Origin: Buxus sempervirens
Taxonomy: Eukaryota; Streptophyta; Magnoliopsida; Buxales; Buxaceae
Length of the DNA: 64,000 nt
Assembly: GCA_947561395.2 (NCBI GenBank)
Contig: OX387182.1
Coordinates: forward strand, 43,021,949-43,085,948
Direction: 5' to 3'
The first letter of the stretch is position 1. Each line of letters begins with the position of its first letter. Of this stretch, positions 1-14,800 are shown in pieces. The position numbers were made by a program, and so were the translations under genes. Under the pieces are notes generated by a model. The model was not told where the DNA came from. It did not search any database and was given only the letters and a program-made list of their open reading frames with translations.

Positions 1-311
1 TATAATTTCATTAAGTCTTTCATAATCATAAACTGAGGACACGCAGATGAAGAATTCAGTAAGGCTTAACTAATTATCTCAATATCTACACAATTACAGA
101 ATACTAAAAATTGATTTTCTGCCACAAAACATACGAACGAATTCCAACAAAACCATTTCTGAAAAAACTAGACAACAGGAGCTATTGCATATGACACTGA
201 TAAAAGAAAAGAGTTCTTGCACATGAAAAGCTCTAAACCGGGAGTCCAGAAACCCAGAGTAAAGAAAAAAAAATGGGAAAAAGGAAAAAAGAAAGAAATA
301 AAATGGCTTAC

Positions 312-450
312 CTGAAAATTTACGGCAACGAGAAGAAGATGGTACAAGCAGCTTGCTTTTTAATCTTGTTTTTGAAGAGAACCCATGTGCATAAGAATCC
401 GAAAAAATCGAAGATTGAGTGAAGAAGGAGAAACCCAATTCAAGAGCCAT
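312..450 (-). CDS. First coding exon of an unrecognised, probably plastid-targeted protein (partial gene)
   Basis: The exon starts at ATG 450-448 and runs 46 codons plus one base to a good donor, CAG|GTAAGC, with exon end at 312. The rest of the gene lies left of the window and 1-311 is the start of its first intron. The peptide (MALELGFSFF...) is rich in Ser, Lys and Arg with almost no acidic residues after position 4, which resembles a chloroplast transit peptide. The open frame continues past the donor to position 94 but becomes Phe/Ser-rich low-complexity sequence, as expected of intron read-through. The family cannot be named from this exon. A mitochondrial presequence is the main alternative. 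Confidence 0.55.
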
Positions 451-924
451 GGGAATTTTACAATAACTTCAAAACCCAGAAGAATTGGTTAAGCTAATCC
501 CATAGAAAATTCATGTATTTTCACTGTTCCTCTGTTGTTTGTGCATTTGGTTTTGCAGGTTAAGCACAGCCTCTTGTTGTACACCCCCCCACAAAAATAT
601 CTGATCTGATGCCAGGCCGAGTCGTAATCGGAGAGAAATCGTCATGCGGTAAGAGAGAGGGCGAGAACGGGTAGGCTATCAATAGACCAGATAAATATCC
701 ATTCTGACCGAAATCTGATTAAATTGTGTGATTTAATCAGATTTTAATCCAATTAAATATAGGTAGGATTAGATTCAGATTGAAAAATATATCCATTTAT
801 AATTTAATTGGGTTTTGAACTTGACCCCTAATGAACCTATTAAGATCCGAATCCAGCTAAGATGTATACATGTTTGTAATTTTTAAACATGTTGAAAGGT
901 GACCAAGTAATTTAAGAAAGTATA

Positions 925-1130
925 GCTAAATTGATATGCTATTTAGTAGATTTATGAAAAAAGAGAGACATATTTAGTAGGATTTTGAATTTATTATTGG
1001 ATTGAAATTAACACAGATTTTATAAATATATTCGACTTCAGATTCAATAACTTATATAAAGGATCTATCGGATATTTAATCAGATTCAGATATTGTTTAT
1101 CTTAATTTGGATTTGCATTATCCATTCTTT
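925..1130 (+). repeat. Copy 1 of a diverged direct repeat
   Basis: This AT-rich stretch matches 3345-3555 in the same orientation. Shared blocks include ctatttagtaga, the run around ttcagatt.gataactta, and ggatatttaat followed by cagatat. By eye the two copies agree at roughly two thirds of positions with small indels. They may be relics of one older element or its terminal repeats. Confidence 0.4.
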
Positions 1131-1746
1131 TGAGGCTGAAGTGATGGAAAATGGGTGGGAACCATTAGTCTTAGCGAAACAGAGTCGGGCCAAAGGTTGA
1201 ACGGGGAGACACAATGACCTGTGAACAAATAGAAACTGCAGTGCTGTTGTTACTCCAATTGAACCTATAAATCTCAAAGTTGCTCATTTAAATTTTATAA
1301 GTCTTGGGTTAGGTTATAAGCAAACTTAGTTTTTAATCACACAACAAACACATTTTTTTGTATATATTTTGAAAAGTATAATTGATTTTGGCTTAACTGT
1401 TACCAAATGGATTTATCTTCAACCACTTTAGAAGTCATGTGTGAATTCTTTACGTTTCAATTCCCACGACTCGTAAGAATCATTAATCAGACGTAATTCT
1501 TGTGTGTTAAGATTCGCACAGGAATTAAAATCGGGTTTCACTTTTTGACAGTTAAAACTTCAGTCGACAAAGAAAATCGCTTCACCTAGAAACAAGTTTA
1601 TCTCCCACATCAAGGGCCATTTCGGATTAGGTTCCCTCCCCATCTCTCTCGCTCTCTGGTTCGATCATTTGCAAGTTACGTGACAATCCATCTGTTCCGA
1701 AGCATTTGTACTTTGTCGGAGTTGCTGAGGAACCTTTTCATTGTCG

Positions 1747-1890
1747 ATGAGGGTTTTGATGAACGATAAGGTTTTGAGGTATTCAGAAATGGAAAGCTCA
1801 TGGCAGATCAAATGCAGTTCTGCCTGGCAGACATCGGCGCACTCGATTTCTTCGTCGTCACAGCTCCCTCCGCGGGGATCTCGAAACCAG
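1747..1890 (+). other. Possible small exon or gene fragment
   Basis: An ATG at 1747 opens 48 codons that end exactly at a plausible donor, CAG|GTAGTT. A second frame from ATG 1801 also reads smoothly (MADQMQFCLADIGALDFFVV...). The block is richer in GC than its surroundings and follows a CT-rich leader at about 1620-1660. No family is recognised, and no downstream acceptor exon could be found, so this may be a gene fragment carried by a repeat. Confidence 0.2.
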
Positions 1891-2540
1891 GTAGTTTGCA
1901 GATGACTTTGTCCGATTTTGTTGTTTTTCCGTGTCTTTGATTAGTATGCCTTTGTGATTGCTTGAATGATGGTCCCAGTGCATTATTTCTAAGATTAAAA
2001 TATCTATGATCCCTCCCTCTCTAATGGTTATCCATGGTACCTGCTGAGCTGTTTCTACGACGAAATATTTTTGGCAATCCACAGAGAACTAAGTGTGGAT
2101 TCTCAATGGCGCCTGCTGAGCTGTTTCTACGCCGAACTCGCCAATGCTCAGACCCAATAACTCCACCGAAACTACAATCATTGTCATGAGAACTTATTTC
2201 ACACAGAGACATGAAAAGGGTTCCGTCCCGTAGATCTTAATTTCATGTTTTGAGAGAGAAAGGTAGTGGTGAAGAAGACATTAGGCTCTAGGTCCAGGTC
2301 AATCGCTTACTTTTTTGGGGGAAGGTGACCGTACCAGCTAGATTAAAATATCTTTGATCCCTTCCTCTCTGATCGTTTTTCAGTTCTTGGATCGTTTTGT
2401 AATCGAATATTGAATTCTGGTTTGAATAGAGATGGCGAAGAAGTGGTGTTATTAATTTTTTTTCCCCTTCCTTACAAATCCATATTAATCCATAATAGCT
2501 TATAAGCATGATTAAGTTTGCATTAACATTGCAAAACTAG

Positions 2541-3290
2541 GGATGGCAGTGGTTTGGTTAAAACCACTAAACCGAACCGAACTGAACCTATTAGGGTTGG
2601 TTTTGGGTGTTTATAAAAACTACAGATGGCAAACGGTTTTGGTTCGATTTCGGTTTTATATTGGAAAAACTATTTCAGTTTTGATTTGGTTACAGTTTTA
2701 AGGTTAAACCAAACCTACCATTAAACTTGTGTGCACTTAATTATGTGTTTTGCAAAATAGGTTAGTTGTTACTTTGTATATGAAACCATTGAAAAGACAT
2801 TTATAATTGGTTTAATAGGTTTATCACTATTCAATAGTTTGCAAAACAAGTTTGAGCTCAAACTATTGAAAACGGTTTAATTACTTGTAAATTACGAAGT
2901 TTGATATGTTATTGGGATCAAATTTGAGCCTACAATGATGAAAACCGAATCGAAAAACAATTGGTTCAGTTTGGTTTTGGTTTTCAAATTAGTAAACCGT
3001 AACAGTTACAATTCGGTTTTGGTTTTTATTATAAACTTGATGGTTCAGTTTTGGTTTAAATATTTCAGTTTTTATAGATTTATTAGCGTCCAAACGATGG
3101 AATTGGAATTCACATATGAATTTCAAATAAATTCCCTAAAGTTAGCCAAACACCAAAATTTTAATATCTATGAATTCAAATTCATTTGATTTCAAATTCA
3201 CGTGTATTCGAATTCTCACGGATGTTTAAATTCATGCGATCCAAACGAACCCAAAAACAATTTGAATAGTTTTTGGTTTTCAAATCGTTT
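2541..3290. mobile_element. Degenerate hAT-like non-autonomous element (right limit uncertain)
   Basis: The segment begins with tagggatggcagtgg and a subterminal cluster of aaccgaacc/ggtttggtt motifs, as is common at plant hAT ends. The same beginning with substitutions recurs at 20733. No matching inverted end or TSD was found on the right, so the limit given is where the AACCG/GGTTTTGG-rich sequence fades. It has no coding capacity. Confidence 0.35.
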
Positions 3291-3344
3291 CTAAAATAAA
3301 CGTTACCAAAACAGCATTTTATTTAAGGAACTCTAATTGAATTG

Positions 3345-3555
3345 ATGTTCTATTTAGTAGACTTGTGACAAAGATAGACCTATTTAATTGGATTTCGGAT
3401 TTATTAACAAATTCGGATAGTGATCAGATTCTAATTCAAATTTCATAAATGTATTCATTCGGCTTCAGATTTGATAACTTAATATGCAGGATTCCTTGGA
3501 TATTTAATAGGATCAGATATCCTTAAATTTAATCGGATTCGAATTTGAATCATAT
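3345..3555 (+). repeat. Copy 2 of a diverged direct repeat
   Basis: This is the partner of 925-1130. It sits just right of the hAT-like segment, so the two copies bracket about 2.2 kb. Confidence 0.4.
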
Positions 3556-5880
3556 TATGTCATGGCTGAATCCAACCCATTTGACAGATGACCCACTACA
3601 TCCGGTCACCACTAACCCCATGAACTACAATACAAGAGACTGGTAATTGAATGCACGGGTCATCGGTCCTGCTTTCTCTTATTGCACCTGCGCTGCGATC
3701 ACGCAATGCCATCACAAGGTAAGGCCCTTCCATTTTGACAGAAGACCCACGCCCAAGTTTAATACACAATATAGAAGGGCTTTTTACATCCATGTTCCTA
3801 TATTAAAGTATTTTTGCATTTGTATCATTTTATTTTTTTGTATTTATATTTATAACCCTATATTTATCATAGTCAATTGAATCATATCCTCAACGTTAAA
3901 ATTAGTTAATATTTTGTTATTTATTTTTATTAAATAACTAAAGTAACATTAAATAAAACAAGAAGCATTTTGCATTTAGTCCCTATGTTTTCTTATATTT
4001 TCATTTATCCCTCTACAATTATATTTATTGTATCTATGGCCCTAAACACTGACATTGATTTGTCCATTTGGCGATTAGTCATTAGTATTTTAAAAACTCG
4101 ATTAATTAGTTTTAGTTTTTACTTTCAAAATAGGGGAAAAAAGGTGATCATGTACTAATATCTATATCAATACCCCAAAAAGAATTGAATCATGTATTAA
4201 TACGACTTCAAACTATCAATTATTTATAATCTGAATACAGTATTTCATTTAAGTATCTTGTATGATTTTGTTGCTCTAAACCGACATGTATATTTTTGTG
4301 CTCCTTGTATTAATATGAATTTAATTGGAGCCTAAATCCGAGTTTCATTGAGATTGAATTAACTTTTATTCTCTCTCTTGCCTCATTCTAAAAAATTGAA
4401 AAAAGAAGAAAGAGGAGGTATTAGTCACATGTAAGTTATTGTATATCTAATCTTCTTCACCCCTTCCCATGTCAATAATTAGTTACTTTTTTTTATTTTT
4501 AAAGTAAAAAAAAAAAAATTTATACAAATACTATTCAATTTTTACAATATTAAACCTTAATGAAAAATTGTCAATATGGTATATTAGTGTCAGTATTTCA
4601 GAGTGTATACATCATAAATACAATAATAGAGGACTGCAAATAAAAAGATATGATAAGGAGATAAATGCGAAACGGTTTTTGTTTTATAAAATGATACTTT
4701 AGTCATATAAATAACAAATGGATTTTGTCGTTGATGATGCAACTTTAATAATTATTACAGATAGAAGGATATAAATATAAGTATCTAAAACAAGAGGTAT
4801 GAATGCAAATATGTCATAATGTAAGGGTATGTATGCAGAAAGCCTAAAATAATAAATTAATGTTTAAAGTTCATTTATAATCTCTTACATATCTGACAAT
4901 TGCAATTAGACCCCTTCTATTTTCTGAAATTCCATTGCACCATCTAAGGTTTGTACTGTCTCACTGTATTGTACATTCTTTCCTCTCTTAATGCTTCATC
5001 TAATTTGGTGAAAAATTTAATGACGAACCAATTTCTTTTGATTTATAGTATTTTACCCATTTATGTTCATTCTCTAATGTTAGAGCGCTTGTGATCTTTC
5101 TGCTTTTAACTTCCAAGGAAAAACAAAAAAAATTCAACCTGTATGGTAAATTTCTTGCTGAACAAAACTTCCTGCATTCAACAAAAATCATATCATCTAC
5201 TAAAACCAAATGTCATATATCCAAATGTGATACATATATCTGACGACAGTAACTAGCAGTTGAACATAATCACAATTCATTTGCTGGTTTCTTCATGACA
5301 ATTTAATTGCCATCACCCTACAAATAAGTGGTTTTTATTCTGCGGACAGTTGAATAATATTTTGCAGATTGAACCAAAGCAATGCGAATGTGAGAGGAAA
5401 GCTACCATAGGAATCATTGAACCTGAAAAGAATCCAATCAGGGGTCTTTTTCTTTTTTCGTTCTTTTTTTTTTTCAACTTTTCTTTTACCTTACCAATCA
5501 CCCCACTTGGTAATAACTTGGGATTGGATAATCATACAACAATTGCACCAAATAAAAGTAGATTATTATAGTCAAGTTATCACCAGGGCTATGTAATACT
5601 ATCCCAAAACAAATACAATAGTTTAAAGTCTTTTGCACCACATGGAAAGCCCTTAAGGTCCAAACATACATGTAGAAGCCAAAAAGACATTGGCCTGCAT
5701 CTATGGGAACTACAAATCGGGTAAGAAAACAGACGGTGAAGGCCAAGGGAAAAAGCATGGCTTCCTTCCTAGACAAAGTAGACTAACTCAATATTGACAC
5801 ACTACTCAAATGAAATATCACACACGTTGTATCATAGTTTATGTACAAACTTCATAATAGGTTAAATCTGAATATAAGAC

Positions 5881-8800
5881 TCACAATTCCATATGCATCA
5901 AGAGTCTTTGATCTGTGGACATGGGAGATGAAGCAGCTTCAACCATCTGCATCAATTACGTGAAGCTATGAGGAATTAGGACTTGCCCTACAATTTCCTA
6001 ATTAAAACATAGATTTCAAGGCAGCAAGAAAACACGGGATGCAAAGAAACAATAAGAAAAAAGGGGGAACAAAAGAAAGAAGAATTCAACTTTTGTTATT
6101 TATATGTCATGACCCTATGTTCCCACAAGATGCATAGACAATAAACAACCACACAAAATGCAAGCGATTGGAACAGCTCCAACATCCAACAAATGAGAAC
6201 TTTAAACCATTGCCCATTCAAATTCTGAAGACGGCCTCCATTGTTACAACTGCTACTAACAAATATGAAGTTTTCTTGGAAAGTTGAAGTTTATTATAAA
6301 ATGCAGTTTGAACCACTGGTGTGAAGCATCACTCTCATCCCATTATCCGCAATAGTAATTTGTATGGAACAGGACGCAGAAAATTAGTGCAAAAGAACCA
6401 ATAAAAGTTCTAAAAATAAAACATAAGAAGTTCCATTGAAAATATAAAAGAAGTCAAATTCTAGAATGAATGAAGAGATCAACATTTGATGAATATTGTG
6501 AGCAAATGTGTACACTTTTCGTTGTTGTGATATAGGCATTGCGCTTGAATATAAATATCACACAATAAAACATTAGATGCTAAATGCAAATTATGCAATC
6601 ACGTGGATCTTGTGTTATGGCATTTAGAGCACAGAAATGGCAAGTACAAAACAATTAATCCATCAATGCTAATTGAAGCTCAACCAATAGAACAGAGTCA
6701 TCACTAGTACAGATGGAATTTTCTTTGTAAGTGGCCACTCAATATATTAATTCACAATTTACATTCTCATGTGGCTTCCAGGAAACTTCAATCATAGAAC
6801 AAGTGAAAGACTGCTTCTTCAGTCTAGGAACAAACACTAAGTGTTGCCTTTTCTTGGTACCACTGTAAGAGAAGTTTATGACCCTCATTGTCATGAAGTG
6901 AACTGAAACTTAATAACAAACAATACGGGACCAATCCAATCGCTAAAATATTTTCAAGAACTGCCTATATATATGTCCTCGCGAACCACAGCCAAGAAAG
7001 TTAAGATGTAATCAAGATATTTCCAAGTTAGAAAAATGATTTTGGGTTTTAGAATGTAAGAAGAAAATGTAACAATAAGTAACAGCTTGACAAGAGCTTC
7101 AGGATCTATCATTCAAACAATCATTATCAGTGTACCAGAAAGTGCAAGTGATAAATATGATTACTCATGCAGATAGATACCCTTAAAAAATGTGGTACAT
7201 ATCTTTGTTTTTTATTTTCCTTGAAAACTTACATACGTTATATGAATTTTGATCAATAATCAGATTATTGTTTTTGAACAAAAGGACTACTATTATGGTC
7301 TCATAGATTGGATAAACAAAACAAGAAGGCTAAACCTCAGGCCAATATATGAAGAGAGTTCTATGATACAGTTTTGCTAAAGACAATCACTTAGCCTAAA
7401 TTATGTGTGCATTTCTCGAGTTGCAGTTTCACACATTTCCCAACCTCAGGAATGAAATGACTTTTAGGCTTTTTCTTTTCTCATGATACGAAAAAAGCAA
7501 GGGCCCCACACTGTTTCTCGTAATCCAAATGGATACACAATGCGAGAAATACACTATTTGTTGTGATCTGCTGCATTCTATAGCTATTCAAATGCAACCT
7601 TAGGCAACTTGGCACCCATCTATAAACCTAAGAAACCAGGCGACTACCTAAGAATGATTTTGGGTGAGCTAGTCACCTAGTTTAATTAATTGCACAATTT
7701 AAATTTTTTCATATTTTGTACTTATTTTAGAAATCAAAACTATATTAAGGAACTCCTACTGAAGTATATGTTAGTAACTCATCACTAACCAACACCTTCT
7801 CTTCTCCACTGTTATCTTAGCTTTGGACATCATTGTCAAGAATTCTAGGAACCTTTTTTATATAATTAGGAAGCCTGCTCCCACCCCCTATCTAAAATTA
7901 ACTATACTATTTGACCTTTTTCCTTCTCATTTTTTACATAGTCACTCTATCCCTCTTGTTTACACTCCACACTCTAAGTTGACCTTTTCTTTTTAATTTT
8001 TATTTCTCAGACATACCTAAGCCTCCTAACCTCTTTTCTCTAATTTCATTCTCTTAATTTTTGTCACTATGATAACAGGTTTGATGGTTTTTCAGTTTTG
8101 CTATTTGGTTCTATTCATGACTTTTTAATATGAGGTATTGTAATTAAGTAATAAGTTATTTTAACTTTCAAGAACTACAATCGTAATGGCATGAAAGTAA
8201 CCATGAAAGCTTGATATCTACGCAAATCAATTTTGTATTTCTTTCATTCTACTTTTGATCGGAATTAATTTCGTTCTAAGTTCCTCACATCTAACATATT
8301 TTTACTCACTAAATTAGGCCAAGGTATCAGGAAATGTCACTTTAGTCTTCTTTTTCTAAATAAAATATTGCAAAAAACAAAAAAAAAATTTCAACTTGCT
8401 TGTAGGGTACATTAAAATGAACCACTGTAAAACCTTGCCACCTATGCAATCACTTAATCACCTAAGCAACCACCTAGGCCATAGGCAAGTCCTTTGCATA
8501 GCTTTGCATATGGGTCTTAACAGCCTTGGCGTGGTAGGTAGATTATAACATGGTATTGTGGGGCAATACTTCGAGGTGGATGTTGAGTCACAGCCAAGAA
8601 ATTTTCTTCCTCCTTTGAGGTGTCACTGATGCAAATATAATATAGATGGTTATAAAAGGGAGAAAAAACATGGTTTTATCCTTCCAGCATAACATTTAAG
8701 ACAGTAACTTGATTGATCTCAACTCCAGAATGCTAAACCTTGGATGCAAATAAAAAATGGTTTAACATGGTTATCAAAAACTTTAAAAGCAAGAGTACCT

Positions 8801-11800
8801 AATAAGTGCTTTTAGCAAACAGATAAGAATAATTCACTCAGGAAGCCAATATCAGTTGTCTTAAAACCATTTAGCAAAAACGTCAAAACAAATTCATGCA
8901 ACCAAATTTTGTCATCAATTATAACTACGAAATAAGATGTCTTAAAATAGATTAATGTGTGCCAGGGCTAACCTCAAAACCAGTTTTTTTGTACAGTTCT
9001 TGAGCACGCACGTTGTCTGCATTTACATGGACAAATAGCTGCCTCATCCCTGTTCAATCAATATCAAAGAAAAGGAGTAAAACATAATATGATGTTCCAA
9101 ATATTTTAAACTGAAGTATAGCATAGCCAAAGCACTCACAAAAGCGTTGGAACAAAGAATAAAAAATACCTTCTAAGGAGGCAACATCAGCTGCTAAATA
9201 AAGCATACTTGATGCAACTCCCTGACGCCGAGCAAACTTTGAGACGGACAAATTTGCAATGTAAGCATATTTATGTGCATCATAGGGCTCTTGACTTGCC
9301 AGGATAGCAGAGTGTCTTTTTATTTCCTGAATAAAAGTTAAACTAGCACACAGTGATAACCCAGCATTTGGCTATGAAAATTGATCTTTATTAGTGTTAC
9401 TAAGATTGACATTTCGGTGTTTTTATTCAAGCATTGCACTATTTTATTAGTTCAATGACTGTAGGTTTTGTGGTTTAATGCATATTATGATTAGAGATAG
9501 TCGAATTGGATGAAAGCGAGAAAGAAAATAAAACAGTAAACCAAACAAAAAACTTCAGGTTAAGAGATGATATAATTGGTTGATACTAGTGTGTAACCGT
9601 AGGTGAGCATATGACTAATCATATTTTGTGCTCTTAAAGGTTAAGTAAAGATAAGATGAGCATGCAGCTCATTGTGACAAATTTGAGATACATGGCCACA
9701 AGGCCCACAACCTATTAAGAATGTGAATAAACTTGATTAAACATAATCAATTACCATACTAAAAATAATTAAAGCTAACTAATTAATTTATTAGTAAACA
9801 AAAGGATATAAAAGAAATGAAAAAGGATGGTCTGCCAGAGAAAAGAACAGAAGCTATCGGAAGCTGGTGAAATTTATAACAGAGAAATATTAGCACGTGC
9901 TAATCTACATTAACCTACATTAAGTAATAGCACGATACTCCTATGGATATCCAAAGATTTTGTGGAAAATATAATCATACAATTGTGCTTTCTAATTTTA
10001 TCAATGAAAACCTTAGATTTAAGGAAACTGTTATAAGTTTTAAATGAATTCTCTGTAAGCTATAAGGTTCTTTTTGGGATTTATAGTTTTCTGTTTCCTA
10101 TTGTTGGAAATGATTTATGTATAAGTTGCACATGGAAATTTGCTAATTTCCGAAGGAACAAATAGGGAAAACAGTTCAGAAGTATAAAAATATAATGGTT
10201 CAACATGTTGGAAGGAAGAAGTTAGTGAAAAAAACTGAAATACAGCACCCTCAAATCAACCAAAGCCAACTTGGCCACACAAAAAAAGCAAGATTTTGCA
10301 GAAAACTGAACCTTGAGTTCAGTTAGCTGAAGCTTTGGTTCAGTTAATTAAGAAACTAACCAAAGCCCAGGTTTTGGGGATCTTTTTTTTTATGTTGAAT
10401 CAATTGGTATTTTTGGTGCATAAGTTTCAATACCTTGTAGGAAAAAGTTCCATTACTTTTAAGAATTGTGCTACATATATCATTTTAAGTCTCCCAAAAG
10501 CAAACATTAATTATGTCCTCTGAATGGAAATTGTGAATTTGACAAAATGCAACCTATTGTAGCCAGAAGACATTTATTTTTCATCATTTTATTTGACAAT
10601 ATATGTAAATAAATGTGCATGATGATTTATCAATTTTATTCAATATGGGACATACGATTGTTATTGTCTGACCCCTGATTGGTGAATGACTTTTATTATA
10701 TGTTTGTGTTATTGTGGTCTTATCCGGTGTATGGGAACTTTGATCACAAGCCCACATTGGATATACAACCATTGGGCCCCTATATATACTGTCAAGTTAC
10801 CGTGAGCAGTAGACGAATAAGCCAATGATGTTCCATTTGACTATTACTAGGGGAGGCATCCGATATCCATGCCACTTTAATTATATGGTAGTCAGGATCT
10901 CTAAACATAGATCCCAGATATTTTCTGTATAGTTTTATAGTTATGCTTGCCTGTTACATTACACATGTTTATATGCTTCACATTGTTCAATAAAAATATT
11001 ATATCTTCATTTTGTATGCATAGTTGTTATTGAGTTGAGAAGCTGTTCAATTTCTCATAATTTTTCAGAAAGAAGTTCAAAAAGGAAGGAGAGGTTAGAG
11101 AAGAAAAGAATTGATTAACTAGTAGAGAGAGAGAGAGAGAAAGGTCTTTTTATGTACTTGGTGGACACACACTATATCATTTTTAGACATTGTACAGTTT
11201 TGAATCTAGTTAAGCTGTTAATGATATAAAATTCTCCACTTCCTTGCATATATATTTGATTAATATCAATATATATTTGTTTATTATTACATTTATTTTA
11301 CAAGTTGTATTTGCTTATTTATACTACTTAGCAAATACAGGTCATAACGTATACCATGCAAGATATTAATATACTCAAATGACAGATGGGAAGTAGCTTA
11401 TTTTAGACTAGACTCATAAAATAACCGGGTACTCAAATTTAATAGGGTAATCAAATCCCAGTCTTAATGTTACGTAATTGTAAAGAACGTAAATCATCAA
11501 TAACAGATATAAGGGGAAGTATTGTACCCCTGGGTATGTTTCTCCACACAAGAATTGCCGGATGCTCAGATCCAGAGTTCCCACAACACTGTTTAAGACA
11601 GTTCGTCGTACATTTTTCTCTTCCTTCTTAACCTGAAATGCAGGAGGTAAAACAGTCACCACAGACTTACTGGTACATGTAAAGCACTTCAGGGATAAGC
11701 AGAGATGTTTTTGAAGGTTGTTCAACCTCTACTTAATGATGGAGAAGTCTGAACAATAACTTCCAGTAAACCAATTAAAGATTAAGTGAATGTCAAAACT

Positions 11801-14800
11801 GATAAAGCAATGCAGGTATTTGGTCACCTGCAAAATAATCTACAGCATTACTTCCAATTCATTCGAAAAAAATAGGGAAAATGAGAAAAGAATCATCCAT
11901 ATGCAATTTTCCACATATACAGAATATTTTCTTTTTCCAAGTAAAAATTTTGTTGGTGACAGAATGGAAAGTGTCGTTGGAGAGAATCTATAAACTTTTT
12001 CCTTTTTCCACCATTCTTCAGGTTATACATTAAGGATACACCCATGTTTCTAATTTTTCATTTATGATTTAACCTATTCATCATATGTCCAATTCAGAAA
12101 TTGATAGCAAAAGGTATCAAATGAAACATAGGAGAATTAAGACGGAGTATACTTGCAAACCTCTTGCACAATCCATGTTATCTATTTACATTTTTGCTCA
12201 TATATATCTTGTTGACTCACTACAAGAAACTCTACTATGAATACTGGTATCAGAACCCCTAAGCAATGTCCTTTTGTGTTATTAGTTCTTCAGATGACTA
12301 GTGATATTAGCTCCTTGCTTTATGATATGCCAGTAAGTAGGAAGACATTTCTTCTGCCAACCCAACACCAGCTGGCGTAAGTCAATGAATACAATACTTA
12401 GAAAGAGAACCAAAAAATACAGTGACTTATGATACATAATATTGGATTCCACAAACTTAAACACTTATTCAGTGGGGCCTACTATAATGACCTAGAACTA
12501 ACACTAGGGTTAATGTGGTCTTTTCCTAATTAGTTACATCAATTAATAAACTTTTAGGCTTGAGAACCCAATCAGGTTCAAGTTTTTGAACTTAAGCTAG
12601 GCATGCAGCCCCCCAAAGGGAATTAAGGGGTGTTTTAGTATAAGCAAGTATTTAATGAAACCTAAACCTAGGAGTATTTAAAGAATTAGTAATTCTTTTA
12701 TTATTTTCTTTACCAATTTTCTAAATTGGACGGCTAGAAAAGAGAGAGGAGAACTACACACATGCAGCCCTAGATTGCTCTTGGAAGAAGTGAAAATACT
12801 AGTTCTTGGTGAAGAATCAAGTACAGAAATTTCCAGCAACAAGAATTCCTGGATTGAACTTAGAACATGTTGATGATGATTTTGTCAAGTTCTTGAAGGC
12901 TTTTAATCAACTTCTTGAAAATCTTGATGCATTCTTGATAGTCTTTGTCATGATGAAATTAATACAAATGTATTTGCATGAAAAGTTGAGTTATTGGTTA
13001 TTTTTGTTGGTCTTGAGCATCTTTGGTGGGTTCTTGATGGTTCTTTTAATTCTTGAACATATTTAGTTTGGCACAAATTTTACAGATTTCGTGAAGTTCT
13101 TGTAGATTTCTTGATGTTCTTCAGAGAGATCGTGAATTTAAGGTTTATTGATCATGATGCATGTCGATGATTGTGTGCAATCACAGTCCAATCGACAGGG
13201 GTATGTGAGAATTTTAGTTTGATCATTAAATTTTTCAGAATAAACACCATCCACAGGACCCTATGAGAAGTGATAGCTGACCTTTAATTATTTATGATTC
13301 AAAGATTTAGGTCCTAAATTAAGTGAAAATTTATCAGTTAAATATTTAATTTTCATTGGGTTGTAAGCTTGGTCAACAAGCCCTAACTGTGAGAGTTATT
13401 CAATTAATAGAGAAATCATATAACTTAGGTCTATCTCCTGGCAACTTTGATGATTGCATGGACCTTGGCATAGGGGATCAATGATGCATGGAAGAAACCA
13501 AATTAGGTTAGAGGCACAAATGGTATTATCTGCTTTAAGGGCAGATAGCGCGTGGTAGATGTAGATGATTTTTCAGGAATGAGATTATGGATTAGGAACA
13601 TGGTTCCAAGAATACATTACATCCAGGAGGCAATAACATGGACCAAGACTTGAGGAAGGAAAATGGTGGAAAAATATGAAGAGGGACATTGCAGATTTCA
13701 TGTCTAGATGCTCAATTTCTCAGCAAGTCAAGTTAGAGAACCAAAGGCCTGCAGGACTGTTGCACTACTTACCAATTGCAAAGTGGAAATGGTATTGCAT
13801 TACCATGGATTTTATTTCTGGGTTGTCGAAAACCAAATGAAGGAAGGAAAGCATATGGGAGATCGTGTACAAATTGATCAAGAGTGCTCATTTCTTGGCA
13901 GTTCAGACAACTGCTACATGAATGGAGGTGAGTAAACTACACATCCAGGAGATTGTCAAACTAAATGGAGTTCCTTTATCCACCGTGTCAGATAGACATC
14001 CAAGATTTACAGCAAGATTTTGGTGGAGTCTTTATTAAGCTCTTGGCAAAGGCTTAGATTTCAACACAGCCTTTTATCCTTAGATAGATGGCCAGACTTA
14101 GATTTCAAACTTCATTTTTAATGCTACTTACATATTCCAAGGCATGATCATTAAATATAAAGAGAAGTTAAGATGTCAGAACATACTGTAACAAAGCAGA
14201 AACACTTCAGCGAATTTCCATCCCGCCCAGCACAACGACGTTTTAGGGCATAGAACTCCTACCAGAAAATTCATAAATTAAAGATGAAAACAATAAACCA
14301 ATATAAGCTGCATTGAATGATACTGAGGGAATGTTGATAAATCATGGTTCAAGGTATGAGCAAAACATTTTGTCAAGATGTTCCAATGCAGAAACTGCAA
14401 CTTAATAAGGAATATTTAACTAAACAAAGACCAAATACATCAGTTTGCCACATCATTAAGGACAAATCTTTTCCTTTGTTGTTTTATGAGTAACATGCAC
14501 TTTTATTGATGACAATAACAGCCATTGAATCGAAGAAGATAGGAAGCAAGGGGTTCAATAGATCCCTATGCCGGACAGCCTAACGCTGTGTCAAAAGAAG
14601 AGATAACATACAAGCACAGCAAAAAATTAAGACCTGAGGAATACTTTTTGTTAGAAGAATAAATTCCTATGCTGAACAGCCTAATGCTGTGTGAAAAGAA
14701 GAGAATCAAAAGACAAGCACAACAGAAAAATTAAGACTTGAGGAATAATTCTTGTTATAAGATACAAGCCTAATGCTGGTGAATTAAATTCTTGTTAGAA

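Larger units (their letters stand above)
451..5880. other. Intergenic region with degenerate repeats
   Basis: No confident gene lies between the left-edge exon and the GNAT stop codon. The AT-rich sequence contains a diverged direct repeat (925-1130 and 3345-3555), the end of a hAT-like non-autonomous element near 2541, and a weak exon-like stretch at 1747-1890. The part from about 4000 to 5880 shows only AT-rich sequence with homopolymer runs. It should also hold the 3' UTR of the GNAT gene just left of 5881. Confidence 0.5.

Noticed and set aside
3060..3260. MITE with tccaaacg terminal repeats
   Set aside because: The two tccaaacg motifs are in direct, not inverted, orientation and no TSD was found.
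13708..13935. Separate small gene in GNAT intron 5
   Set aside because: The frame is a shifted reading of the gypsy integrase relic, whose motifs appear in the neighbouring frame.
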